64,000 bases of DNA from Phytophthora sp. 'mugwort' (Eukaryota > Oomycota > Peronosporomycetes > Peronosporales > Peronosporaceae), in the NCBI GenBank assembly GCA_033558025.1, contig JAUCEF010000016.1:1550001-1614000 (forward strand), written 5' to 3'. How positions within the stretch are numbered: the first letter of the stretch is position 1; every line of letters starts with the position of its first letter. The notes beneath the pieces are model-generated. The model saw only the letters and a program-made list of their open reading frames with translations, did no database searches and had not been told where the DNA came from. This document shows, one piece after another, positions 42,981-54,192 of this stretch. A program made the translations under genes and the position numbers.

Positions 42981-44640
42981 AACCCTCCAGTTACTCCGCC
43001 AGTATACCAGTCGTCAGCGGTGCTTTCTCCATGAACTTCGGATCTTCCATCCAGTTCACTTCCGCAAGAACAAGGAGCTGGTAAGCGTCTATCGCCTTTT
43101 CAACCAGCTCCCAAACGGTTTCGAAATGGCTCCATTAGTAATGCTATACTGGTCACATCTTTTCTGACTGCTCTCCGGACTGCAACGTCTGCCGATCTCT
43201 CTTCAGCCGGGTCCATTTTTGCTTCCAAGAACGCAGCATCTCCAAAGGTGGCGTCCCCTAAGTCGGCTACTATGGACTCGATACTGTCGAAATCAGCCTC
43301 TTACGGGTCTGCATCTCAGAAGTCAGCTACGGTGGCTCCCGCTGCTACAAACTCAGCTATCTCCCCTACAGTGGCTAAGAATTCTGCGTCCAAGAAGTCA
43401 GCTTCCAGGAAGTCAGCTTCCAAGAGTTCGGTGTCAAGGGTATCATCAACGAAGAAACCGACTCCTATAAGCTCGGTTTCCTTGAACACAGCATCCGCTG
43501 AGTTGACTACTGCCAAACCATCGACACCCAAAGGAAAAAGGTCGGAAGAAGGCATCGCCCAGTTCGATCTCAGCTGTCTCAAGCAAATCCAGTCAAGTCG
43601 AGAGTGCTACTTAACCTTCTGGACATTGGCGTTACGGATTACTCAGCTGAGGACGCGGGCTGCTGAAGCGGTAGCCCGTGATAAACGGTGACAAAGCAAG
43701 TGAAGACATGGTTGAATCCTCCGTTCTTCCACCCTGGGTCTGCTCATTGTTGGGAGAAAATCCTCTCGTCGTGTCGGGTGGCCATCAAAATGGAGATTAT
43801 CGACGGGAAGAGTTATGGCTGTCCGACTCCCTCCTCATTGGAAGGGGTTGCAGCTTTTGCTGACATTCAATCTCCTCAGCATCCCTGTTGCCGCTTGATG
43901 TCGAAGCTCCCAGCTGAGCTCTTCTTCATATCTCCATCGGTGATGGCTCGAGTACGGGGATCCGGATATCAGCCAGCTTCACCGGTGAAGATCATCGCTC
44001 AATGTCGTCGCAAATTTCGGGGGGGGGGGGGGATTGATTGGATCCCGTATTTCATCGCTCTCTGATAGCATCTGCACTGAATAGTGAATTCGACTGTTGT
44101 TTCGACTGTTGTTTTGGGTTACACCCAGATTTGCATCCTGGTGTCCCACTCAGCGAGCTTGAACTCATTCTTCAACTTTGGTTCAAGTATAACAAGGACC
44201 GAACGCGTCGTGCGGATAGCCTTCGCCTCTTGTCAAAGAACTGTATGAAGCTCTGCACAGTGGTGTTACTACACGACTCAGCTGGACCCGCGCCGACTTG
44301 GATTCCGAATTGTTTTTCGACCCATTTGTCCCATTTGCTCCGGCGACTAATATGGCCTGGTTTCCAGCAAGGACAGACTGGAGGGCAAGTATTGCTGAAG
44401 CTGACCGTGAGGAGCCTTGTCAGGTATGGTGGTTGCGCTTGCCTCATCGCACCCTTACAACCAGTGTTTCCAACCGCTACATCCAGTGTTTACCACTGCC
44501 GAGTTCGATTCGAGTACGTCCAATCTCACGTGGAAGAGGATATCGATCGAATCGAGCCGACTCCATCCAGTCCGTCTCTTACTGCGCCGACTCCTGCCAA
44601 TCGAGAAGGCCTGACTAAATTTAAGACCTTGTAGGCGTTA
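42981..44640 (+). mobile_element. LTR-retroelement gag-like fragment and Ser/Lys-rich repeat
   Basis: Plus-strand frames. From 43248 to 43691 is a Ser/Lys/Ala-rich stretch with SASKKSASRKSAS repeats and no known domain. From about 44038 to 44634 two overlapping frames give ELELILQLWFKYNK, FFDPFVPFAPATNMAWFPAR and PVFTTAEFDSS-like sequence, wording I associate with the gag N-terminus of oomycete Gypsy elements. A G run at 44022-44034 breaks the frame. The density of GCTGAGT words links this piece to the neighbouring Gypsy fragments although it faces the other way. Confidence 0.5.
43248..43691 (+). CDS. Low-complexity Ser/Lys/Ala-rich open reading frame
   Basis: 147 codons without a stop. Residues 1-85 consist of imperfect K-S-A-S units coded by degenerate 12-15-bp tandem copies (clearest at 43380-43435). 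The last 45 residues are normal sequence (FDLSCLKQIQSSRECYLTFW). I do not recognise it. It may be part of a gag protein, or a chance frame through a minisatellite. The opposite strand is open too (43582-43316), as expected of repeats. Confidence 0.3.
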   Translation: MASPKSATMDSILSKSASYGSASQKSATVAPAATNSAISPTVAKNSASKKSASRKSASKSSVSRVSSTKKPTPISSVSLNTASAELTTAKPSTPKGKRSEEGIAQFDLSCLKQIQSSRECYLTFWTLALRITQLRTRAAEAVARDKR

Positions 44641-44819
44641 CCTTGGTGTTTATAACCACTCACTTAGTCCAATTTTCAGGCACCTTAGCTGAGTTGATTT
44701 TCGAGTAGTAGTTATGATGTCTCAGCTGTGTCCCCACAACTTCATTTTTTTTTCATTCATAACCAATCATACAATGGTTTTAGTAGTTGTGTTCCATCCC
44801 ACCAGACCTCAAACCCGGT

Positions 44820-46430
44820 CACCCGGTGGTGGACAACTTGTGGCACCGTAGTGCTAGTTCTCGTCTGTCACTTGCACCATCTGCAGACGATTCTCTCGTT
44901 TCTTTACCGTAAGCAATCAAACAATTACCCTCCGCATGACATTTCATGGGTAGTTCCCTTGTTGGTTCGTCGTAGCCGACCCATTTTAACTTGAACGACA
45001 GCTCTGTTGGTGAAAGTTGATACCGGCATATCGTCATCAAAAACTGTTTCTACCTCGTATTTGTCGACACTATCATCAACTTCACAGCTATCTTCTGGAA
45101 GGAGTTCTTCATCGAAATCAAAACGTTGGTTTTCGCTGAGTTCGTCCACCAGCGGAGCAGTTGGTCTTTGCCCCGGGTCGGTTACCGCTTTCAGCCTAGA
45201 TACATGTACTAACGGATAAAACCGATACCCACTCTTGTCGGGAAGCTCCAGTTCGTATGCAAACTCTTCAACCTTTTTCTTTACTCGGAACGGTCCGTGC
45301 CACCTATGGGCTAGCTTCTTCTCAAACCTGTTTTGACCCGTTCCATGAACAACCAAACTTGGTCTCCTTCGTTGAACAAGGACTTCTGGTTCTCTGCCGA
45401 CTCGGCTAACACGTTTTCTCTCAACATGGATGAGGTAGCTGAGTTCGGGATGGTTTCGCGTTCCCTTTTACCAAGATGTGCATTATGTTCTTCGGCTCGC
45501 CGGGCCTTCTCTGCCACCTGGTATTCCTTAGCGAGTCGTAACGCGATTTCCCGTTGACGGTTGGTCTCTCTACGCCATTGAACAGCATCAGCTGAGTTGG
45601 CTTCGTCAGCTTTGAAAGTTATGTCATTGCTTTGAGCGTGGGCTAGGCTTCCCATCCATGCTCCAAGTAAAAGGGTGTTTCACGTCGAGTTGTATCGTGT
45701 GAGTTTTTTATGGTATGGACCATTCTTTCGGCTATGTCGTCATAGTCGGCTTGCAGCGGGTCTTCTACATATACTCGGATAGTCTGGTTCATCCTGTTGA
45801 CTGAGCGTTTCTTGCTGGCCTTAGCTTGAGACCGGTAACTCAGTGTTGCTCTAGACCGCGACTGCATCAACTCAGCGAGCGCTAGGAAAACTTTGCTCAT
45901 AAAGCGGGTATCTCTATCGTGACGAATTAACGATGGAGCAGCGAACCTCCGGAATATACATTCTTCGAAAGCTTTCGCCACTTCCAATGCTCCCGTGTCA
46001 CTCATGGCTTTTTGCTATCACAAACCCCGTGAAATGATCTTGGAAAAGCAATAGCGCTATGTTTGCCGCTGAGTCTTCGGTAACGGAATTACGAAATCCA
46101 TTGATACCAGTTGGAATGGGTGTTTCGGACACAACATTGCCAGGTGAATAGCCCCTTGTTGGGGCATGCTTTTATTCGTGCTGCAATCGTCACATGCCTG
46201 GACGTCTTTGAGTACATCAGCTTATAACCCCACCCAATAGAACTCAGCTTTCACCCGGTGAAAGGTCCGTACAATACCCTGGTGACCTCCTTCGATCGAG
46301 TTGTGGCAGTTATGGAGTACTTCGTCAATCATCGTTGTTGGTATCACCCGTCTCAGCTTGATGTCTCCCATCGTCGGACTCAACTGCTCGCCGTCTCTGA
46401 CCCAGGTAGTACAACAGATCGTCTTCACTG
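44820..46430 (-). mobile_element. Gypsy integrase and chromodomain remnants
   Basis: Minus frames in element order: zinc-binding integrase N-domain (46428-46222: HNCHNSIEGGHQGIVRTFHR and KAEFYWVGL), integrase core (46005-45643: RHDRDTRFMSKVF with a catalytic Asp, ELMQSRSRATLSYRSQA), linker (45655-45311), integrase C-domain (45356-45100: LAHRWHGPFRVKKKVEEFAYEL), and a chromodomain (about 45060-44930: YEVETVFDDD, then FKLKWVGYDEPT in a shifted frame). A chromodomain after the integrase defines chromoviral-type Gypsy elements and is thought to guide integration to heterochromatin. Multiple frameshifts. Confidence 0.85.
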
Positions 46431-47930
46431 AGTACGAAGTTGTCGGCTATTTTGCTTGCTCGCTGAGAAAGACGGTGGGTGAACCCATCGAGCTCTCCTC
46501 GAAGTAATGCTTTGAAGGCGGCCCACTTCAATTCTTCTTCTTGAGCTCTTGATATGCGTCGTCGCCGTTCCGCTTGCACCAATACTGGATCAATGTCGGT
46601 TGCATTGGGCACGGGATTCTCCTCAACTGGTATTTTTTTAAGTTGATCCTTCTCCTTCGGCTCCTAAATGAGCTCGGCTGCGGTGACTCAAACTCAGTTT
46701 CAACCCCTTCCAGGTCCGACAGAATGGTCGTGTCGTCTCCAGCTGACTCCTGTATTTGAATAGCCGACCGTGGAGGTTCTTCCGCCGGGTTGAACATAAT
46801 TCATCATCGAAGTGGCACTCGGCGGGTTTGTCGTTTGGTCATTACTGCTATCCGACTAGTATCCACGTTTTGTTTTCCTCTTGGCTCTTCGTATATAGCT
46901 CTTCAGAAATCCGGTTCAGCATCTTCAACTCAGTTTTCGCTCGCTACTGAGTAACACACGACCAGCTTTGTTCTCCAGAGCTTCCGTGGCGAGAGAGTCA
47001 GCTGCTACGTTGTAGCAACGTCCTATATGGAAATAGTGAGCTGACTTTAACTTCTCAGTCATCGCTTTGTGGCGTCCCAACAGCAACGTCTCCTTATTAT
47101 ACGCGATAACCCCCATGAATTGCTGGATTGCAAGTCGCGAACCCCCGCCGATAACTAGATCGGTTACGCCACGGTCTAAAGCTGCGGCTACACAGTTATT
47201 CATGCCAGTGTACTCAGCTATGTTAACTGTGGTGGGCGGGAGGTTCGCACTCGCAGCGATCTCAATGCCCCATGCCGGTAAGCGCCACAGGATCCAAGAG
47301 CAGCTTCCATACCCACCGTTCTTCTCAGTCTTAGCAAACCCGTCGAAGGACAGTACATAACCTTCAAAGGCGCGAGGTAAGTGAGCATACGATAGTGCTG
47401 GGTCCAATCGTACTACCGCCGAGTACTTTGAGGGAGAGGCAATATGGGCGAGCGACTCGTCGAGCCCGATGTGTGAGTGATAGATGCTTGCAATAGCTGA
47501 GCGAAGGCGACATCTCGCTCCTGGACCCGCTTCACCTTAAGGTGAAAGGGCGACAATAACACTGCGAAGCTCGTAGCCCGACCGTAGAGTGATTTGGACT
47601 GGTAAACCCACTCCAAATAGAAAAGCGAGTAAACATATTGAGTGTCTTGCTTGCTATATATGGGGTATCTAGCAGACTTTCAACCAATGGAGTAAAGCTA
47701 ATAGCTCCTTTTCAGCTGAGTAATAGTTGACTTCGTGGTCCTTGAGGACTCGACCACAGAACCGAACTGGGTGCAATTTATCATCATGAAACTGAATCAG
47801 GGTAGAACTCAAAGTTCCACAATTAGCGAAAAGCAATCCTTGAAGGATCAAAGTGGCGGAGTAGTGGAGCTCGAACGACTTTTTCCTTCTATACTGCAAA
47901 CGCCAACTGAGCTGAATTCAGGTCGTTTTC
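46431..47930 (-). mobile_element. Gypsy RNase H region remnants
   Basis: Minus frames: 47899-47669 gives RAPLLRHFDPS-like sequence and FCGRVLKDHEVNYYSAEKELLALLHWLKVC, the RNase H start after the RT; 47407-46925 gives a second RNase H-like block, FEGYVLSFDGFAKTEKNGGYG, NIAEYTGMNN and YNVAADSLATEAL, with Asp and Glu active-site positions; 46797-46430 leads to the integrase. The reading frame breaks several times. Confidence 0.8.
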
Positions 47931-48185
47931 CGAAGTGGCGTCGCCGCAAGGTCGAACCCAGTACCTTGTGAAGTGGAGAGGATATCCTCACTCACAGAAC
48001 TCAAGGAAATATATGGTGCCCCTCCGTCAAGACTGCCCTGACGTCACTTCCAAATTTGCTGGCGATCAAGCACGACTCTTCGGGACAAAGACTCGAAAGC
48101 GGAGCGACGGAGGAACAGGAACAAGGGGGGTGCTTGGAAGGCCCGTTTCGAAACCTCCAGCATACAATCTTTCAGTTTAAAGTCG
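47931..48185 (+). pseudogene. Second Gypsy chromodomain, plus strand
   Basis: GRTQYLVKWRGYPHSQNSRKY and VPLRQDCPDV are typical of the chromodomain at the end of oomycete Gypsy polyproteins; about 40 further residues follow to a stop. It faces opposite to the Gypsy fragment on its left and the same way as the LINE half on its right, so it belongs to another copy. Confidence 0.7.
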
Positions 48186-50810
48186 AAGGGACTCGAAAAT
48201 CTAGAAAGAAAGCTGGAGAAGCGATACAAGAGAGCCAAGAGGACGAAGAAAGCCTGGATGAAGAGCAGGGCAGGGAGCGTTAGCGGCATGCGAGGACAAG
48301 GAGGGCCGGGTGCGAGAAGACCAATAAGGGAGAATGCAACAGGATGGACGACTATCAGCAGATGCGCGAGGAAGGAGTACAAGGAGCATGATGCAGGTAA
48401 GATCAAGAAGGGGGACAGGAATCATTCGCCGAAGAAGAGTCAAGGAGGTCAGGAAAATATGAGTCAACAGAAGCCAGGAAGAGGCGAGGCGAATGTAGGA
48501 GATCAAGGTACGGGTAAGGCGGTGTATGCCCAGTTGCGAAGCTGTCTGTGCAACGCGCACCGGTGGAGTACGTGAACCAACTGGTCATGAGGCTCGCGGA
48601 TATGGGCAAGGAACGACTATTTCAAGCATTCAAGGCCACCCTTCCAGCGGAGCAGCAGGAAGTAACAGAGGAGCACGAGCTGAGGAATGAGTGGACAGAC
48701 AAGATGGAGCAGGACACATACCTAAAGTATGAAGGGCTGGAAAGCTGTGGAATTTGCTCGATCCTGTACATGCCAGCAGATTGGGGAAGCTCATGAATGA
48801 CTGGGTAATTGGGGAACGCCTGCCACAAGGAGAGGTGGAGGACAGAGTGCGAGTCCTGCACTTCGAGGAACCACTGAACAAAGGGAAACAGAATGGGAAC
48901 TGGGCGGAAACAGGTGGGTCCTATCTTAGAGCAGTCAACCAAGGGCGGCCCGCGCAGGAGCCGACGGAGAAGACACAGGAACAGCAACGTCTACGACAAC
49001 TATGCATGCGACCGGCTGCTGAGCTAACTCAACTGAGAGAGAGAACGGAGGACGAGGATGCGGCATTGCTCATGATACTCAAGCAGGAGATTGAGCTACC
49101 GAGTCCGCCGCCGTTCCTGGTAAAATCAATGATTGCGGGAGAGGTGGCTTGATTCACAGACATGTCCTGGCCAAGAGTGTCCACTCTATGCGCATCTAGC
49201 ACCAGGACATCGCTTCGGGGGAAACTTGACAAAGAAGGCGATACTATCGCACATATATGCAGGAGCTGAGGCAGCATCGCAGCACAAGGTGAATTCAAGG
49301 AGGCATTATCACGAATCACGCTAGAAATGGTTACGAGGGTGATCACCGTAACATTCAAGGGCAAATACTCAGCCAGACGCTGGGCGAACTAGAAACTGCC
49401 ATTCGCCATGAAGATATTACCGCTGATAGATTATGAAAAGCAAATAGATGCAGCCAGGACGACTTACGAAATTGTGAACCTGGACTACTACGTTTCACGG
49501 TAGATGTGCGAAGGGGGAAGGTTTCCTCGACAGACATGTATTGGCTGTTAACCACGGAGATGAAGCTGGATACAGTCCACGGTATACCTGGAAACGGAGG
49601 GAGACGGAATGAACGACAAACGCTGGAAGGTGCGTATCAAATCGGCTGGGTGTCCACGCAAGCTGCGGAGTTTAGCAGTGCTAAAAGTGGGGGATGCGGA
49701 TTTCCTAGTGCTGCACAACACGGTGAACGTGAACTGGTCCTGCATTCAGTGTTTTATCGCCGGCCCACCGGACGAGGTACTGTAGGATAGCTAGAGAGGA
49801 CGTGGAGGCTAACCGCAAAGGGCACTCATGTCACGTGGGGGGAAAGCTGCCTTCAGAACAAGACCGAGGACTGAGAGAGTACAAATCCAGGGCCACACCG
49901 AGGACACTGGAGCAGATGAACAAGATGTTAGGAAGGGAGGAGAAGGCGGAACTGGGCCAACGACACAAAACTGAGACGGAACCACGGGACAAGCCTAAGA
50001 GCGACGATTTACCCACCAAAAAAGAGAGCTTGAGAGAGATTTACCTCCCAACGCTACCGAGTGAGTGGGCACTGCACTGCAGCGAACGACGAGAGGAAGA
50101 CGCATCAGCAAGAACACAGAACGGGAACAGGAAGGTGAAACCCATAAGCAAGATCAGGAGCTCGACGCGGACACCAGCAGGAAAGACGCGAGGGAAATGA
50201 GGACGAAGGGGAAACCAAGTACCAAGAGAGCAGGTCTTACGGGCCCCCAGCCGGTGGATAGCGAGGAAGAAGCGGTACTGGACTATGAAATGCAAGAAGG
50301 GGAGGAATGAGGTTGCAGAGATGACCAGTAGTCCAGAAACGGAAACGCAACGCGAACAAGGGGGGAAGAGCGAAGCAGAGGAGCAAAGAGGCAGGCCGAC
50401 GAAGAGAAAGGAATCCCAGGGCAAAGAGGTGCCATGGGGAAGACGGACAGGAGGCAACAAAATACAGAGAGCCGGGACACAAGGGGAAGCGCCAGGAGGC
50501 GCAGCAGGACAGAGAGACAGCGCGAAGGAAAGGGAAACACGAGTAGCGTTGCAGCGAAACTTGGAGGCGACAGGAGACAGGAGGCATCGCGCTCACCCAA
50601 ACGTCGAGCGCCGGGTGACAGCAGCATAGCAGGAAGAGGACAGGGCAAGACACGCTCATTGTCGCCGACGAAGAGGGCGAAAGGGGTACGAATCGGTGAA
50701 AAGGCAACGCTGCAACAGGTCATACATCAGTTCATGCAGACCGTGGTTGAGGGTACTAGGGCGACAATTGACAGCACAGAGCAAGCTGATAACATAGATA
50801 ACAATACAAT
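48186..50810 (+). pseudogene. LINE ORF1-like region
   Basis: Several frames: APVEYVNQLVMRLADMGKERLF (from 48554), ELTQLRERTEDEDAALLMILKQE (about 49022-49090), and KVRIKSAGCPRKLRSLAVLK with the Cys pair SCIQCFIAGPPDE (about 49627-49782). Between them it is highly charged, Glu/Lys/Arg-rich. This is compatible with a LINE ORF1 nucleic-acid-binding protein, but no RRM or zinc knuckle is clear. Confidence 0.45.
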
Positions 50811-50813
50811 CAT

Positions 50814-51590
50814 ATGACGGTGGAAGATCAAGGGACTCCGAAGGAGGCGAAAGAGGAGGAGGAATGCACGATCATTGCAGTAAGTCCGCCGAGTGACGAA
50901 GGCGCTCCAGTTGAAACCTGGCTGGCAATCCTCAGGGACACGATAGTGGATGTGGCAGCCAATGGACAATGTGGATGGCTAGCTTTCTTTGCGGCGCTGT
51001 ACAACGTCACGGACGGCTTGTTGGGACCAACCCCAGTGATAGCTTATGCTGCCAATATGCTCAAACAGCAGGGCGGAAGAAGTGAAACTGCATCCGGAGG
51101 ACATAAATACAGAAGCGCTGGTGAGCGGGTGTCATGCGATCGCAAAGCTGTCAGAGGGCGAGATGCTGAGCGGACTGGCCGACCATATGTCGTATAACGC
51201 GCGAAGTCGGTTAAGGCCACGGTCCCCATTCCTTACTGGGTGAGGACGGCGCATTTGAAAGCGATGTCGATGCAAGCGCGGGAAACCGTGTACGTCCTAG
51301 ATGTAAGGGAGCACGAAGGGCCGGCTAGAATGCAGACTTACGCGTACGGCTATGAATGGATAACACAAGACGAGGATCTGGAAACAAGCACAGCGTGCCC
51401 GATGAATACGAAATAGGCCTTGGTGGTGCTACAATAACTAGTAGCAGAAGGGGTGTTACCACCGGTGGTGGGCCTCCGATGGAGGGAGACGGGGAACAAC
51501 TTCCAAGCAGTAACCTATGCGGAGAACCTGCTCACGATGGCGGGGACGCGGAACCGCATAAGGGTCAAGTATGGGGGCAAGGGGCTAGAC
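50814..51590 (+). pseudogene. OTU-like cysteine protease domain in the LINE
   Basis: IVDVAANGQCGWLAFFAALYN (about 50943-51005) matches the OTU catalytic signature D-x3-(D/N)-G-x-C-x-(W/F), with Asp46 and Cys53 of the frame starting at 50814 (Cys codon 50970). After a frameshift near 51090 the fold continues (HPEDINTEALVSGCHAIAKL, IPYWVRTAHLKAMSMQ, TVYVLDV, YAYGYEW) and a final segment follows (RWRETGNNFQAVTY), where the catalytic His would lie. OTU proteases cleave ubiquitin chains. OTU domains are known in a few non-LTR elements, for example algal Dualen/RandI. The charged segment after it separates it from the endonuclease. Confidence 0.7.
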
Positions 51591-52339
51591 GCAGTTCTGT
51601 ATGATACCGAAAAACTGCAAAGGATGCGGCGAAGACACCCAAGTGGATCCGGAGAGGAGCCAATTATGCAGACAAGATAGAGAGGGAGGGAGCAAGAACA
51701 GCCCAAACAAGCCACTAAGTGTAGACGGCGAGGAGGACGACGGGGAGGAGAGACAAGGGGAAACAGCGCAAGAACAAGGAGGAGGAAGGGGGGACTTCAG
51801 AAAGGAGAAGCAGAACAAGAACAAGACCGGGAGCACGAGAGCGACGCTGATACGACAGGTGGGTCAGGAGGATGCTGAGGAAGGATGCGGCAAAAAGACC
51901 CAGAGGGAGTCGGAATCAGGACGCACAGCGGAGGACACGGGGAAGGGGCTATCAATGAAGGAGCATCTGCAAACGAAGGCCAACGGAGGGAGAGGAGCAA
52001 GGACCGCTCAATGTCAACCGGGGACAACCGAAGCATCGACCACAAAAGCGCAACACCAGCTAGCAGGCAATCACGGAGCAGAACATGATTCGGTGCAGAC
52101 GTCTGCACCTGCGGGGGAGCTCAGTTATGGTAAATAGGCGCAATGGAAAGGAAAGGGCTGTCGGGGAAGATGAAACTACCCGACAGCAGACGAACATACT
52201 GAGGTTCTTCAACACAATTGACTCAGAACAACATAAAAAAATAACAAAAAGGATTTCAGACGACATGGAAGAAACCTGAGAGGAAGGAAGAGACAACAAG
52301 GCCGAGAGAGGAAGACAAGTGGTGCGGAGCGGCGCAAGC

Positions 52340-53200
52340 AAGACAGAACCATTGGGATAATTACGGTGAACGCGAGAGGGTTGTCACACGCATGACGAAC
52401 TTAGGGGGCAGAGTCCAACGTTTGAAGGAGCAACATTCAAGAGGACAGCGGGATTTGATCTTTTTGCAGGAAACCCACCTGTATGAACATGAACATGAAC
52501 AGGCAAATGCAGCAGCGCAACATGCTGCAAGTGAGGATATAAAAAAGGGAAAGCCCAGGAGTATTCTTTCTGGGTCTCAAGAGATGGAGACGGGAGAAGA
52601 GCATGGGTGGCGATCTTGGCGAACCCTTATGGAGTGGTGAAGAAGTTGGCGCCGTGGGGGACGTAGCACTAGAACGAACACCTACTAATGGTACAGGGGG
52701 AAATCGAAGGCCAGACCTTCTTGTTCGTGAATGTTGATGTGCCAGCTCAAGGAGCAGTGAGGGTACATTTGTTTTAAGAGACTACAGCTGATTAAATTTC
52801 CGGAAGACATGGCCATGATATGTGGTGGGGACTTCAATTGTGTGCTCAACAGAGAAATTGACCGAATCGGAGGTACATCGAAAGAATATGTTGGAGCAAT
52901 TGAACCAGCGACATTTGTAGAGACAAGGGGACTAGTAAACACGGGATACTACAACATGCCGGAGCAGAGAAGCACCAGGGCAGTGAATGATTATGCGAAC
53001 AAGCACCTTATGCACAGACACACTGCAGCAAGCGGGAAGGTGGATTCGTCCAGGCTGGACAGATTCTACATTAAAGCGTCGGCAATGAAGTTCGTAAGGG
53101 CCACGGAGACCGAGGAGTCGCCATGCAGGGTGACCATCGGGCAGTGCGTTTAAAGCTGCACTTTCCTAAAGGGGTGACGAATCAAAAAGAGGCCGAAACT
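52340..53200 (+). pseudogene. LINE apurinic-type endonuclease domain
   Basis: Blocks of the EEP fold in order: ITVNARGLS (about 52361-52387), RDLIFLQETHLYE (catalytic Glu), MAMICGGDFNCVLNREIDR (52809 onward, catalytic Asp/Asn), SSRLDRFYI (about 53047-53073), and GDHRAVRLKLHF in a shifted frame (about 53130-53163), where the usual Ser-Asp-His is Gly-Asp-His. Frameshifts separate the first, middle and last blocks. Confidence 0.82.
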
Positions 53201-53899
53201 CTACCCGCCACCGGTGTATGTCCAATCCGCGATGTACATCATGATTGACCAACAACTGAAGGACGTAACGGGGAGATTATAACAGGCCAAGCCAAGGGAA
53301 ACAGCACTGATATGGGAGCAGTTCAGACAAGACATAAAAGGCAGTATGAAACAGCTGAAAAAACAAGCCAGACTGCGAATGACGAACGGCTTCAGAAAAC
53401 GAATTAGGCGGCTCAAAAACTGCTGGAAAAGACGGATTATACTGAACATATCGTACGCAATGATAGAGCGGAGGTGGTAGAGGAAATTCACAAGTTGCAA
53501 GAGGAATAGAGAGAAGTGAAGAGGAGAGTGCTGGTGGCACGCAATGCGTGGAGCTCTACAAAGTCAACAAGGCATTTTGTCAGGCGGATATGCACGAGGT
53601 TCGGGATAACACGATGCGGACTTTGGTACCAACGGGGGAGTCAAATAGGGACACGCATGACAAGCTAAGATTATGGCAGATATTTGGGGAGTAGTGTTCA
53701 ATAAAAAAGTTGATGAAAAGGCGAACATCGAAAGAATACATAGCCTAGCTTTGAGCTTCAGCCAAAACTGGAAACGAGGAGAATTAGCGGACACAGACGA
53801 CGAAATGTCGGAGCGGAAGTCGAAGCGACAATACGATATTGCAAAGAGGGTAAGTCATGCGGAACGGATGATCTAAGCAATGCGTGGTATCGAGACCAC

Positions 53900-54192
53900 G
53901 GCTCAGTGCTGGTGCCGATACGGACGAAACCTTTCAATGAGTGCATGAATGACGGCTACACACCGGCAAGTTTCGTGGAGGCCTATATCTTTAGTATAAG
54001 CAAAGGAGGGGACACGAGCAACCCGCTCAATTATCGACTCATAGCCCTATTGAATACGGACTACAAGATCTTTACGAGAATACTGGCATGGAGAGTGAGG
54101 GCACACATTGCTGAGCTGGTACACAGAACACAGTTTGGTGTCGTGCCGGGGAGAACGATACACGAAGCGATCGACCTAAGTCGGTATCCTTA
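53900..54192 (+). pseudogene. LINE reverse transcriptase, finger part
   Basis: Contains YIFSISKGGDTSNPLNYRLI, LLNTDYKIFTRILAWRV and QFGVVPGRTIHEAIDL, the first RT blocks of a LINE ORF2. Coding similarity ends at about 54178-54185 and Gypsy minus-strand sequence begins at once. Confidence 0.85.

Larger units (their letters stand above)
48186..54192 (+). mobile_element. LINE (non-LTR retrotransposon), 5' half with OTU-like domain
   Basis: About 6 kb of plus-strand remnants: ORF1-like region (48190-50810), an OTU-like protease domain (50814-51590), a charged Gly/Glu/Arg-rich segment with many short frames (51590-52340), AP-endonuclease (52340-53200) and the first part of the RT (53900-54190). 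It stops inside the RT at HEAIDL, exactly where the 3' half at 42.98 kb resumes on the other strand. Frameshifts are common. It is flanked on both sides by minus-strand Gypsy pieces that would be continuous without it. Confidence 0.78.
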
